Positions 52,699 through 61,658 of a DNA stretch of 64,000 bases are shown piece after piece (the stretch's first letter is position 1; each line of letters starts with the position of its first letter). The notes beneath the pieces are model-generated. The model was not told where the DNA came from, made no database searches, and saw nothing but the letters and a program-made list of their open reading frames with translations. The stretch comes from Paenibacillus uliginis N3/975 (lineage in GTDB: Bacteria > Bacillota > Bacilli > Paenibacillales > Paenibacillaceae). The translations under genes were made by a program, and so were the position numbers. The stretch lies in NCBI RefSeq assembly GCF_900177425.1, contig NZ_LT840184.1, positions 1,887,487 to 1,951,486 on the forward strand. The letters are read 5' to 3'.

Positions 52699-53316
52699 AT
52701 GACACAGAAGTGGCTTGAGTGGGCGAAGGAGATTCAGGCGATCAGCCAGGCGGGCCTTGCCTATTCCAAGGATGTTTATGATAAAGAACGATTTGAACAG
52801 CTGCGAGAACTAAGCGTTTCTATTTTACATGAATACACCGATATGGAGCATGAGAAGATTCGAACATTATTTGCGAGTGACAGCGGATACCCGACACCGA
52901 AGGTGGATGTGCGCGGGGTTGTTTTTCAAGAAGAGAAAATTCTACTAGTCAAGGAAAGGCTAGATGGAGCATGGGCACTTCCGGGCGGATGGGCGGACAT
53001 TGGGCTATCGGCAAAAGAGGTTGCCGTAAAAGAGATCAAGGAAGAGTCCGGTTATGATGCTCGGCCTGTCAGACTACTGGCAGTGCTGGATAAGAAATTC
53101 CATAATCATCCGCCTGCATCTCAGCATGTATATAAGATGTTTATCCAATGCGAACTAACTGGGGGAGAAGCGGCAGGTGGAGTAGAGACCTCAGAGGTTG
53201 GTTTCTTTAGCGAAAATAACTTGCCGGAATTATCGCTGGAACGTAACACCAAGGAACAGCTTCAGCAGATGTTCGAGTATCTTCGGAATCCGGCGAAAGA
53301 TGTGTGGTTTGACTAG
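52699..53316 (+). CDS. NUDIX hydrolase
   Basis: A 205-residue protein with an N-terminal helical extension (about 1-65; NUDIX hydrolase N-terminal type) and a NUDIX fold with WALPGGWADIGLSAKEVAVK followed by EIKEESGYDA at about residues 93-122. The RE..EE.G core is kept as KEIKEESG. Such proteins hydrolyse nucleoside diphosphate compounds such as ADP-ribose. The start is ATG 52699 after GGAGGGA. A strong terminator lies at 53410. Confidence 0.88.
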   Translation: MTQKWLEWAKEIQAISQAGLAYSKDVYDKERFEQLRELSVSILHEYTDMEHEKIRTLFASDSGYPTPKVDVRGVVFQEEKILLVKERLDGAWALPGGWADIGLSAKEVAVKEIKEESGYDARPVRLLAVLDKKFHNHPPASQHVYKMFIQCELTGGEAAGGVETSEVGFFSENNLPELSLERNTKEQLQQMFEYLRNPAKDVWFD

Positions 53317-53409
53317 CATTGCACTTGATGAGTGTAATGGCATTTCCGGTTAAAGCCATTTGATGTATACTATTAACAGCAGATAACACCTAAGATAAGA
53401 TTTATATTA

Positions 53410-53443
53410 GACACCAAGCTTAATCGTGCTTGGTGTCTTTTTT
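53410..53443 (+). terminator. terminator after NUDIX gene
   Basis: GACACCAAGC (53410-53419) pairs perfectly with GCTTGGTGTC (53428-53437), followed by TTTTTT at 53438-53443. Confidence 0.9.
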
Positions 53444-53465
53444 GCTAGATAAGGAATGATAGGTT

Positions 53466-53606
53466 GATGATGAATGGCTGAACACAGAAGAGAATTTCTG
53501 GTACAACAAACTGGCTAACTATTATTTCATGTGGTTTCATGTGTTCGAGGATGAGATAAACCACCGGGGACAGATCCGAATGATCCGAAAAAGATTGAAG
53601 CATTGA
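53466..53606 (+). pseudogene. DinB-family remnant (C-terminal fragment)
   Basis: An open stretch of 46 codons without a start codon (TAG immediately upstream at 53460). It reads DDEWLNTEENFWYNKLANYY then FMWFHVFEDEINHRGQIRMI and ends RKRLKH. This matches the C-terminal end of DinB/YizA-type proteins, with the H..EDE..HRGQI metal-binding motif. The N-terminal two thirds are missing. It lies directly after a terminator in a decayed patch. Confidence 0.75.
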
Positions 53607-53661
53607 AAAAGTTAGTAGGCGCTGTTGGGACTAACATCATAATGTAAAAGGAGTGAGCCAT

Positions 53662-53928
53662 TTGAGGCTGTGTGATATCAGATACGGAAGTTATACTTCA
53701 TATTATTAATGATGCCGCGCAGGCATACAAAGATGTTATACCTGAGGATCGATATCATGAGCCTTATATGACACACGAAGAATTGGTACGGCAATTCCGT
53801 TTTATATTAAAAATGGTTTCACTCTCGTATCGGAGGAACAGAAGAATACATTGCTTCAAACGTACTGGAATATTCCTGAGAGACAAGTTGAAACATCTGT
53901 CGTGTTAAGCAGCAGAGAGAATACATAA
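53662..53928 (+). pseudogene. GNAT acetyltransferase remnant with internal deletion and frameshifts
   Basis: TTG 53662 after AAAGGAGTGA begins LRLCDIR; the frame then shifts to DTEVILHIINDAAQAYKDVI and EDRYHEPYMTHEELVRQF (to about 53795). A further shift gives FYIKNGFTLVSEEQKN and NIPERQVETSVVLSSREN, stop at 53926. These are the first 40 and last 40 residues of a typical GNAT family protein; the central acetyl-CoA binding core (about 70-80 residues) is gone. The surviving main frame encodes only a short useless fusion. Confidence 0.78.
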
Positions 53929-53943
53929 AGGTGGGTAAATCTT

Positions 53944-54414
53944 TTGATTAAGATTGCAACAGAAATTGGAATCATGGCACCTATTCACATTTGTTTTGAT
54001 TTTGCCAGGGATATCGATCTTCATACACAGACTGTGTGGCCTCATACAAAAGAACGTGCGGTTGAGGGAGTCACGAGCGGCATGATCGGACAAGAAGAGT
54101 TTGTCACTTTTGAAGCGACCCACTTTTTGATCCGGCAGAGGCTGTCTTCACAAATTACGGAGTACAAAAGGCCGTATCTTTTTGTAGATACGATGAGCCG
54201 TGGAGCATTCAAAAGCCTGAAGCATGAGCATCATTTCATCGATTTAGGGATTACGACGATCATGCAGGATGTTCTTTATCTGGAGGCGCCGTTGGGCCCC
54301 CTCGGATGGATTGCTGAAAGAGTTGTGCTGAAATCGTATATGCGTCAGTTTTTAATATACCGAAATCGAGAGTTAAAGAGCAGAATCGAGGAGTACAGCC
54401 GGGAATACTACTAA
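53944..54414 (+). CDS. SRPBCC-family protein
   Basis: A 156-residue protein of the START/Bet v1-like SRPBCC type, recognised from IKIATEIGIMAPIHICFDFARDIDLHTQT and from VDTMSRGAFKSLKHEHHFID, the usual pattern of the family in Bacillota (ligand-binding, cyclase-like). No catalytic residues can be assigned. The start is TTG 53944 after AAAGGTGGG. The next gene starts 16 bases later. Confidence 0.8.
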   Translation: MIKIATEIGIMAPIHICFDFARDIDLHTQTVWPHTKERAVEGVTSGMIGQEEFVTFEATHFLIRQRLSSQITEYKRPYLFVDTMSRGAFKSLKHEHHFIDLGITTIMQDVLYLEAPLGPLGWIAERVVLKSYMRQFLIYRNRELKSRIEEYSREYY

Positions 54415-54430
54415 CTGGGGGATAGAATAC

Positions 54431-55495
54431 ATGCAAAAAATTCGCGTTGGTATCATTGGAGGTGGGTTTGGGGCGTCAGTACACGCTCCTATATTTCAAA
54501 TGCATGAGGGTTTTGAAGTGGAGTGTATTGCCAGTGTTCATCGAGGTCTCAGTGAAAAGGATATGCCCAACATTAAACAATACACCGATTGGAATAAGAT
54601 GCTTGAAGCGGAGGAACTGGATTTAGTATCTGTTGTTTCTGCTCCAGTACATCATTGTTCAATGACAATGGAAGCACTGAAGAACGGATTGCATGTATTA
54701 TGTGAGAAACCACTAGGAATGAACTCGGATCAGACTCGGTTAATGATGAATGAAATCATCGGAACCAAGTGCAAAGGGTTTGTAAATTTCCAATGGAGAT
54801 TAACGCCTGTCAGACAAAGGATCAAACAAATTTTGAAGAATCGTGAACTTGGCAGTATACATCATATGAAGTACCAGGGGATTTTTTCTGGATATGAAGC
54901 GTTAGCGACTCAACCTAGAGGATGGGAAGGGCAAAAAGAGTCTGGTGGAGGACATTTATTTGCTGTAGGCTCGCATATGCTGGATTCAATGATGTGGTGG
55001 ATGGAAGAAGAAATCGACCATGTATACGCTAGTATGAGAACGGTTGTCCCTAGCTTTTCAGGAGCTACTGAAATAGAAAATAGGAACACAGATGATGCAT
55101 TTTCAATCATCGGTAGCTTTAGTAATGGTACTTCTTTTACGTCTGATGTCTTTTATCCCGGTATTAGAGGTACGGGTTGGACTCTCGAGATTTACGGCAG
55201 CAAGGGAACTTTGATCATGAGGAATGACCAGTCTATTGAATTAAGTTTTGGTGGGGATTTTAAAGAGCTCAAGATCAACCAAATGGAACCGCCATATGAA
55301 TTAAAAGCTCCACTTAAACATTACTATAGTGTGTTTTATCCAATGGTAGATTTAATACATAAATCGATAAACGGTGATGATGGACTAGTCGATTTACCAA
55401 CTTTCGATGATGGACATAAAGTTCAATCTGTACTTGATGCAATCATAGCATCCGCGAACACACAGTCAAGAATCCAAGTGAGCTATAGTCGCTAG
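54431..55495 (+). CDS. Gfo/Idh/MocA family oxidoreductase
   Basis: A 354-residue protein with IRVGIIGGGFGASVHAPIF at the N terminus, HVLCEKPLGMN near residue 95 and GGGHLFAVGSHMLDSMMWWM in the middle. It is an NAD(P)-dependent dehydrogenase of unknown substrate. Base composition is more AT-rich than that of the iol or eut genes, suggesting separate ancestry. It starts a loosely spaced plus-strand series. Confidence 0.88.
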   Translation: MQKIRVGIIGGGFGASVHAPIFQMHEGFEVECIASVHRGLSEKDMPNIKQYTDWNKMLEAEELDLVSVVSAPVHHCSMTMEALKNGLHVLCEKPLGMNSDQTRLMMNEIIGTKCKGFVNFQWRLTPVRQRIKQILKNRELGSIHHMKYQGIFSGYEALATQPRGWEGQKESGGGHLFAVGSHMLDSMMWWMEEEIDHVYASMRTVVPSFSGATEIENRNTDDAFSIIGSFSNGTSFTSDVFYPGIRGTGWTLEIYGSKGTLIMRNDQSIELSFGGDFKELKINQMEPPYELKAPLKHYYSVFYPMVDLIHKSINGDDGLVDLPTFDDGHKVQSVLDAIIASANTQSRIQVSYSR

Positions 55496-55515
55496 AACAT
55501 AAAGGAGGACTTAAT

Positions 55516-56490
55516 ATGAAAGCACAAAAGCTCAAGTCAGGTGATGAGATCCGTATCCTGTCACCCTCACGGAGTATGTCTATTATTGCAAAAGAACAAC
55601 GGAAACTTTCCGAGCAACAACTGCGTGAGATGGGGCTCACTGTAGCATACTCCAAGCATTGTGAGGAAAGTGACGCGTTTAGTTCATCGTCCATCGAATC
55701 CAGAGTTCAAGATTTACACGAAGCGTTTCTGGACCCAAATGTTTCGGGCATTCTCACAACGATTGGCGGTTACAACTGCAATCAGATACTGAGTTATATT
55801 GATTATGATATTATCGCTTCGAATCCGAAAAGATTGTGCGGATATTCCGATATTACGGTACTAAGCAGCGCTATTTATGCTAAGACAGGGTTGATTACGT
55901 ATTCGGGTCCGCATTATTCAACCTTTGGCATGCTTCACGGGATTGAATATACGACCGAATATTTTTACAAAATGATGTTCCAAGAGGGGGCAGTATCAGT
56001 ACTTCCTTCAGCAGAATGGAGTGATGATGCCTGGTATATGGATCAGGAGAACCGGACGTTTATCCAGAACGATGGCCCTTATGTCATTAATGAAGGAAAA
56101 GCGGAGGGTGTAATCATCGGTGGTAATCTGTGTACACTCAACCTGCTGCATGGGACAGAGTTTATGCCGAGTTTAGAGGGCGCCATCTTGTTTCTTGAAG
56201 ATGACTTGGAATCGCAGCCACCGACGTTCGATCGTGATTTGCAATCACTCATTCATCAGCCTGGGTTTAATGATGTTAAAGGAATAGTTATCGGACGGTT
56301 CCAACCGTCATCACAGATGAACAGACAACTCCTGCATGATATTATCAAATCCAAGAAAGAACTGGAACACCTGCCTGTAGTAGCCGACGTTAACTTTGGA
56401 CATACATCACCGCAAATTACGATTCCTGTCGGTGGAGAAGCAACCCTTGAAGCATTCGGGAAAGAAGTGAAGCTAAGTATTACAGAGTAA
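55516..56490 (+). CDS. S66-family peptidase (LD-carboxypeptidase/MccF-like)
   Basis: A 324-residue serine peptidase of family S66. The nucleophile serine is expected in LCGYSDITVLSSAIYAKTG, the catalytic glutamate in AILFLEDDLESQPPTFDRDL, and the histidine in VVADVNFGHTSPQITIPVG. Family members cut LD bonds in peptidoglycan or, as MccF, detoxify microcin C-like compounds; length and absence of a signal peptide fit the cytoplasmic MccF-like branch. ATG 55516 follows AAGGAGG. Confidence 0.9.
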   Translation: MKAQKLKSGDEIRILSPSRSMSIIAKEQRKLSEQQLREMGLTVAYSKHCEESDAFSSSSIESRVQDLHEAFLDPNVSGILTTIGGYNCNQILSYIDYDIIASNPKRLCGYSDITVLSSAIYAKTGLITYSGPHYSTFGMLHGIEYTTEYFYKMMFQEGAVSVLPSAEWSDDAWYMDQENRTFIQNDGPYVINEGKAEGVIIGGNLCTLNLLHGTEFMPSLEGAILFLEDDLESQPPTFDRDLQSLIHQPGFNDVKGIVIGRFQPSSQMNRQLLHDIIKSKKELEHLPVVADVNFGHTSPQITIPVGGEATLEAFGKEVKLSITE

Positions 56491-56511
56491 ATGGCGATGG
56501 AGGAATAGAAA

Positions 56512-57414
56512 ATGAGACGTCTTCAGATAGGGATGTGGCATCAATTCACGCTGAATCGATGGAACGATATATCGAATGATTTCATTAGCGGAATGGAGAT
56601 TTCGAAGTATCTGAGTAAAGAAGCTGTTGAAGAGGTAAGCCGATTCTGCATGAACGAAAACCTCAAGTTTGGTGTTCACGGTCCTATTCTCGGTACATAT
56701 GGCTACACGCTGCCTACTCTGAATTCTCCCGATCCGGAGCAATATAGAGAGGCATTAGAACGAATAGCGACAGAAGTTAAGCTTGCGGCAGAGTGTGGGG
56801 CAGATTATATTTTGTTCCACTATCCATTCTATCCGACTTATCAGCAGCCTTATGTCCCTTATCTGAAACTTCCGGATTCATTGAATCGATATGAGTATGA
56901 TCAATTAAGTAAGTCCAAATTTCGGGACATTTCCGAACGGCTGTTTGAGAGGTTATCCGAGCTGCAGCAGCAGTACAGACAACGTATTGTGCTGGAGCAT
57001 GATTTTTTCGGGAATTACGAAGATGTATTTATTCAATCGTTTTTAAATAATCCCGACATCGGTCTGGTTATCGACACGGCAAGGCTGGATATCGCACGCC
57101 GAGCGTTTGAGGGTTTTGATCCGTATAACTTTATGGAGACTTTGGCTTCTCAGGTTTATTTGGTGCATTACAGCAATGTCGTTTACTCGGATGATACTTT
57201 TAAACATCATTTGCCAGTGCTGCCTGAGCATGACGAGGATGAAAGCTACGGAGATTCTCATCGATATCTTGAATATTTGTCTGACCGGAATCAAGAGTTT
57301 CACCTTACTTTCGAGCACAACCATGAACTGATCAGTAAGGATCAATTGTTTGAAGAATATGAGAGAACTGCACGGCTGCTCGGACTAACATCAGTGTCAT
57401 ATCGACACTTATAG
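56512..57414 (+). CDS. sugar phosphate isomerase/epimerase-like TIM-barrel protein
   Basis: A 300-residue AP endonuclease 2-type TIM barrel. Metal-site-like stretches include ADYILFHYPFYP, RIVLEHDFFGNYEDVF, IGLVIDTARLDIARRAF, VYLVHYSNVVY and FHLTFEHNHELIS. The substrate is unknown. It lies 21 bases behind the S66 peptidase gene and 11 before the methyltransferase gene, so the three probably share a transcript. Confidence 0.8.
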   Translation: MRRLQIGMWHQFTLNRWNDISNDFISGMEISKYLSKEAVEEVSRFCMNENLKFGVHGPILGTYGYTLPTLNSPDPEQYREALERIATEVKLAAECGADYILFHYPFYPTYQQPYVPYLKLPDSLNRYEYDQLSKSKFRDISERLFERLSELQQQYRQRIVLEHDFFGNYEDVFIQSFLNNPDIGLVIDTARLDIARRAFEGFDPYNFMETLASQVYLVHYSNVVYSDDTFKHHLPVLPEHDEDESYGDSHRYLEYLSDRNQEFHLTFEHNHELISKDQLFEEYERTARLLGLTSVSYRHL

Positions 57415-57425
57415 GAGGTACGGCG

Positions 57426-58214
57426 ATGACCATTGATTTCCATGACGGGAAAAATAAACATACCTACGCTGCAAGAACAGCCGATCACGAGTGGATTGAA
57501 CTTTTGCGACCATATGTCGGTAACAATCCTGGGGTTGCACTCGATATCGGATGTGCTGGCGGGATATACAGCAAGGCATTGGCAGATTTGGGAGCGAGCC
57601 GTGTCATAGGTATGGATTTCTCCAGATCCAATCTGGATGGGGCAAGGGATAACTGCAGCTCTTACGATAATATAACTTTTATGCAGAGGGATGCGCTTGA
57701 TACCGGTTTGCCAGAGCAGAGCGTGGATTTGATCTTGGAGCGGGCTCTTATTCATCACATTACGGATCTAGATGCCTGCTTCAGGGAAGCTTCTCGTGTG
57801 CTAAAGCAGGGCGGATTGATCATTGTGCAGGACAGGACCCAGGCAGATTGTCTTCTTCCTGGAAGTGTGAACCACATTCGCGGATATTTTTTCGAGAAAT
57901 ACCCTAGATTGATTCAGAAGGAAACGGAGCGGAGACATACGAGTCTTGCCGTGGTACAAAGCCTTTCTGCGAATCAATTTGAACAGATTGAAGAGATTTC
58001 CTTCTGGGAAACGCGTAGAACCTATCATGATATAGCCGAACTGGAGCAAGACCTGCTGAATCGAACAGGCCGATCTATTCTTCATGACCTGAATGATCAT
58101 GAACTTGGGGAGCTCGTTGCCTATATACTTGAAAAATTGCAAGATAGGCAAGACGATGAAATAAAGGAACAAGACCGATGGACCCTATGGATTGCCAAAC
58201 GGAAGAGCTGTTAA
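57426..58214 (+). CDS. class I SAM-dependent methyltransferase
   Basis: A 262-residue protein with the SAM-binding motif VALDIGCAGGIYSKALADLG (residues about 38-57), an acidic ribose contact in VIGMDFSRSNLDGAR, and LILERALIHHITDLDACFRE followed by ASRVLKQGGLIIVQD. These place it in the Methyltransf_11/25 group. The target is unknown. GGAGGTACGGCG precedes ATG 57426. Confidence 0.9.
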   Translation: MTIDFHDGKNKHTYAARTADHEWIELLRPYVGNNPGVALDIGCAGGIYSKALADLGASRVIGMDFSRSNLDGARDNCSSYDNITFMQRDALDTGLPEQSVDLILERALIHHITDLDACFREASRVLKQGGLIIVQDRTQADCLLPGSVNHIRGYFFEKYPRLIQKETERRHTSLAVVQSLSANQFEQIEEISFWETRRTYHDIAELEQDLLNRTGRSILHDLNDHELGELVAYILEKLQDRQDDEIKEQDRWTLWIAKRKSC

Positions 58215-58278
58215 ATCCATGTGGAACAACGTTAGATAAACTCTGATACGGATTTATATCAAACTGCTGGAGGACACT

Positions 58279-59025
58279 ATGGATTTTATCATTAGAGAAG
58301 CGAAGCAGGATGATTATAAAGGTAGTTTTATGAAGAGCATTGATCTAAATGACGATCAGCTGATGCAGATTCAGGCTTCGACATTGTATGTTTTGGATGA
58401 AACAGGGCGGATGATTAGAATAAACGAACCGGGCGAGACAGATTCACCTGCGCTTTTTATTGGGAAAACACATAATTCCATGCATACGTATATAAGTGAT
58501 CGCTTACCCGAGGCGATTGCAGAAGAGCTAAATGATCATATCAAATCATCTATAAATATCGTAATGCTATGTGAAATCATCGGAAAATATAGTGCAGTGA
58601 AAAATGTATGGATTGGTCCAGCTTACGCATACCTTCACAGCATCCCACCGTCTATGGAAGATGAACAGGTAATGGTGATCAATGAAAATAATGCTCATAT
58701 GCTTAGCAGACATTTTGATCATTTAACGCTTAAGCTCACAGAACATCTGCCGATAGTCGGTTACGTATGGGACGGTCAAGTGGTCTCACTATGTTGCTCC
58801 GCCCGAATCTCAGACCGAGCTACTGAAGCAAGCCTTTCAACCGTAGAAGATTTCAGGGGGAGAGGACTGGCTGCAAAGGTAACTGCAAAATGGATTGGCG
58901 AAGTATTAAAGCAAGGTCGCATACCGCTCTACAGTACGTCCTGGGACAATTTGAATTCTCAACGAGTAGCTCAAAAGTTAGGGCTTCATCCGTATGGGAT
59001 GGATTTTAATATTACGGTGGAGTGA
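58279..59025 (+). CDS. GNAT-family N-acetyltransferase
   Basis: A 248-residue protein with the acetyl-CoA binding motif A in STVEDFRGRGLAAKVTAKWI (R-x-x-G-x-A pattern) near residue 192, then LYSTSWDNLNSQRVAQKLG and LHPYGMDFNI at the end, which is typical of the C-terminal domain of FR47/GNAT proteins. The N-terminal 140 residues are a divergent half. GGAGG precedes ATG 58279. The end overlaps or abuts the next gene. Confidence 0.87.
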   Translation: MDFIIREAKQDDYKGSFMKSIDLNDDQLMQIQASTLYVLDETGRMIRINEPGETDSPALFIGKTHNSMHTYISDRLPEAIAEELNDHIKSSINIVMLCEIIGKYSAVKNVWIGPAYAYLHSIPPSMEDEQVMVINENNAHMLSRHFDHLTLKLTEHLPIVGYVWDGQVVSLCCSARISDRATEASLSTVEDFRGRGLAAKVTAKWIGEVLKQGRIPLYSTSWDNLNSQRVAQKLGLHPYGMDFNITVE

Positions 59026-59042
59026 GAGGAGTGCCTACTTTC

Positions 59043-59900
59043 ATGGAAGTGAATGGAAGTTATAAGGAGCTTGAAAGTGACTTTATTCATTGGGTTGACA
59101 CGGTCGATGATATCAGAGCCGCAGTAATTGTTGGATCCAGAGCTAGATTAGATCATCCAGCAGATGAATGGTCTGACTTGGATATCGTCATATTCACGTC
59201 TCGATCGGATTTTTATATTGGCAACGATGCCTGGTTGAAAGAGATAGGTAATCCTTGGACCAGTTTTGTATCCACCACTTCAGGTGGAGATGTTGAACGG
59301 TTAGTGTTATTTTCAGGCGGGTTGCAAGCTGACTTTGTAATTAAATCGGATACCGAACTTATCAAGATACAAGAAGGAAGCATACCCGAAGGTTTTAACA
59401 GAGGATTCCGGATTATTGTAGATAAGGATTCTTGTCTAGCTCAGATTACTGATGGAAAGACAGAGGTATTATCTATTAATCCTAAACCTGTTCACAATGA
59501 GGAGTTTCTTCAAGTGGTGAATATGTTCTGGTTCGCTTCCATGTATGTCGCGAAGCAGATACTGCGCAACGAATTATGGATCGCCAAAACCAGAGATACA
59601 GATATGAAACAGTTGCTCTTGAAAATGATGGAATGGCATGCAGTAGCTGTGCACCATAAGCAGGATATATGGCATGCCGGTAAATTTATGCGTGAATGGG
59701 TCGAAGCTGACGTAATGGATCAGCTTGATCGTGTCTTTGGTCGTTTCAATCAGGAGGACAGCTGGACAGCATTGATCTCAACCATGAATCTGTTCCGCGA
59801 CCTTTCTCTGGAAACGGCAGAGAAGTTGAATATAGACTACCCGGATGAGCTTGATTTAAGGGTCACAACATGGATTACCGGGGTGCAAGAACAACAATGA
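59043..59900 (+). CDS. aminoglycoside 6-adenylyltransferase-like nucleotidyltransferase
   Basis: About 285 residues of the ANT(6)/AadE family. The nucleotidyltransferase core IRAAVIVGSRARLDHPADE continues with WSDLDIVIF, where DLD provides the metal-binding aspartates. The rest is the family-typical helical domain (VNMFWFASMYVAKQILRNEL, MKQLLLKMMEWHAVAVHH). Environmental Bacillota often carry chromosomal homologues without known resistance activity. The start is uncertain: GTG 59022 overlaps the preceding stop and ATG 59043 follows GAGAGGAG. Confidence 0.8.
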   Translation: MEVNGSYKELESDFIHWVDTVDDIRAAVIVGSRARLDHPADEWSDLDIVIFTSRSDFYIGNDAWLKEIGNPWTSFVSTTSGGDVERLVLFSGGLQADFVIKSDTELIKIQEGSIPEGFNRGFRIIVDKDSCLAQITDGKTEVLSINPKPVHNEEFLQVVNMFWFASMYVAKQILRNELWIAKTRDTDMKQLLLKMMEWHAVAVHHKQDIWHAGKFMREWVEADVMDQLDRVFGRFNQEDSWTALISTMNLFRDLSLETAEKLNIDYPDELDLRVTTWITGVQEQQ

Positions 59901-59985
59901 TATGAAACGAAATCTTTGGATTAACTTATACAGGTAAGGCCTGAAGAAACTCTAATGTCCTCTAAATGGGAGAGGAGTACCTCGT

Positions 59986-60777
59986 ATGCTGAACAGTCTC
60001 ATAATCGTATTTGTTCTGACGATGGTCATCCACACGGCGGAAACATTGTCCTATTCCGCCCGGTATGCCGGCGTAAAGTTGAACAAAATTGCTGTCGCCT
60101 TGTCTCTGACGGGCATTATTGTGCTTGTATCGAGAACCTCCAACCTGATTCAGGCTCCGCTGACAGCTAAATTTGTAGACTATGCCCGAATAGATTCTTC
60201 CTTTGATGTACTCCATTATTTTCGATTTATCCTGCTTGCAGCATCTGTTGGCACCTTGATTGCCATAGCGCTGTTTCCCACGTTCGTGAACCTATTCGCC
60301 CGAGTTATAGCGAAGCTGGAAGTGGCTGGATCGATCCCCAAACTCATTTCCAGCGTAACGATAGGTCAGCTCAAAAATACGAAGCATTATTTTAGAAAAC
60401 CAGCACTTAAGATCAGCCAGTTCCGATATTTGGGCATTCCCAATCGGTTTATTTTTCTTAACATCGTGGTAACGGCTTTTTATACCGTAGGTGTGCTGTC
60501 TTCTTTATATGCGGCACATATCGTGCCTGAGTTAAGCACAACGGCTTCACAAGCCTCGGGTATCATTAATGGTATAGCCACCATTATATTAACGATATTT
60601 ATCGATCCCCAGCTTGGCCTCATTACAGACAAAGCAACACATCAATCGGAAACGAGAGATCAGCTCGGCAAGGTATTTACACTGTTAATGGTCACACGCT
60701 TTTTTGGAACGATGCTTGCACAGCTAGTTATCGTACCTGCTGCTTATTTGATCAGTATGGCTGTTACTTTACTATAG
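59986..60777 (+). CDS. amj: Amj-like lipid II flippase (DUF2837)
   Basis: A 263-residue integral membrane protein with about seven hydrophobic segments. It begins MLNSLIIVFVLTMVIHTAET and has SLTGIIVLVSRTSNLIQAPL and FIDPQLGLITDKA, which match the Amj (YdaH) family. Amj flips the peptidoglycan precursor lipid II across the membrane in B. subtilis as an alternative to MurJ. GAGAGGAG precedes ATG. Neighbouring genes do not indicate peptidoglycan function. Confidence 0.78.
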   Translation: MLNSLIIVFVLTMVIHTAETLSYSARYAGVKLNKIAVALSLTGIIVLVSRTSNLIQAPLTAKFVDYARIDSSFDVLHYFRFILLAASVGTLIAIALFPTFVNLFARVIAKLEVAGSIPKLISSVTIGQLKNTKHYFRKPALKISQFRYLGIPNRFIFLNIVVTAFYTVGVLSSLYAAHIVPELSTTASQASGIINGIATIILTIFIDPQLGLITDKATHQSETRDQLGKVFTLLMVTRFFGTMLAQLVIVPAAYLISMAVTLL

Positions 60778-60789
60778 GGGGGGATCTCG

Positions 60790-61266
60790 ATGATTAATTT
60801 TCGTTTTTTACAGGAGCAGGATCAGGAATCTGTGAAAAAATTAATGAAGGAGTATCCTCTTCAGTTCCCGGATTTTGTGACTGAGATGTATCCAGAACGT
60901 TGGGCCATTTACCTATCTGATCGTGATTTGACAAAGTCGCAGTACGTTGTGGCTACAGATGAGAGGGAGCAAATGGTAGGTCATGCAGGATACATTCATA
61001 ACGATGACCTAAGGCTGTATGAATTCGTTGGTGTAGTCGTGTCTCCTAAACATCATAGACAGGGAATCGGAAAGGACTTGCTGAAATCGCTATCCCTATT
61101 GTTAAAGGCACAAGGAATTAGCAGGGTCATGTTATCTACGTTAGGTCACCCGGGAAATGAGGAGACATTGGCCTTCTATCGTTCTTTGGGTTATCAGGAA
61201 CTGAAGTACGAAACGGATTATTATACGAAAGGGTTCTCACGTGTGACCTTTATTAAAGATTTATAG
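60790..61266 (+). CDS. GNAT-family N-acetyltransferase
   Basis: A 158-residue single-domain acetyltransferase. Motif A is VVVSPKHHRQGIGKDLLKSL near residues 84-105, and motif B ends with FYRSLGYQELKYETDYYTK. The protein acceptor is unknown. GGGGGGGATCTCG precedes ATG 60790. It is separated by 12 bases from amj and by about 17 from the following small membrane gene. Confidence 0.9.
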   Translation: MINFRFLQEQDQESVKKLMKEYPLQFPDFVTEMYPERWAIYLSDRDLTKSQYVVATDEREQMVGHAGYIHNDDLRLYEFVGVVVSPKHHRQGIGKDLLKSLSLLLKAQGISRVMLSTLGHPGNEETLAFYRSLGYQELKYETDYYTKGFSRVTFIKDL

Positions 61267-61283
61267 CAGGTTTGGGGATGAAT

Positions 61284-61556
61284 ATGAGCAAAAAAAGGAT
61301 TGTGATTGAATCCGTAGTGTTTAGTACTGTCATTTGTTTCGGCTATATTCTGTTTATGGTCATTCAAGGTTATATACTCACGAAAAATGATGTGCCTGAT
61401 ATTATAAACAGCTACAACAATGTTGAATATTTACAGCAAAAGGTTGCTTTCGGTGTAATCAACAGGGGTGGTGGATGGATTTATGCCATCGGAGCTTTTA
61501 TCTTGCTTGCTCTTACATACGGTACGATAAGATGGAGACTAAAGAGAAAGCTGTGA
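61284..61556 (+). CDS. small two-helix membrane protein
   Basis: A 90-residue protein with hydrophobic helices at about 8-28 (VVFSTVICFGYILFMVIQGY) and 64-80 (WIYAIGAFILLALTY), a soluble loop between, and a basic C terminus WRLKRKL. No family recognised. The start is uncertain among ATG 61278, ATG 61284 and TTG 61272; TTGGGGA favours 61284. Confidence 0.65.
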   Translation: MSKKRIVIESVVFSTVICFGYILFMVIQGYILTKNDVPDIINSYNNVEYLQQKVAFGVINRGGGWIYAIGAFILLALTYGTIRWRLKRKL

Positions 61557-61658
61557 TCAGAAGCATAATAAGTTGTTTATCCATTATGAAATTAGCGGTC
61601 AACATGACTAAATCAATAAAATGAACATAAATATGATACACAGAAGGAGGTTTAACAT

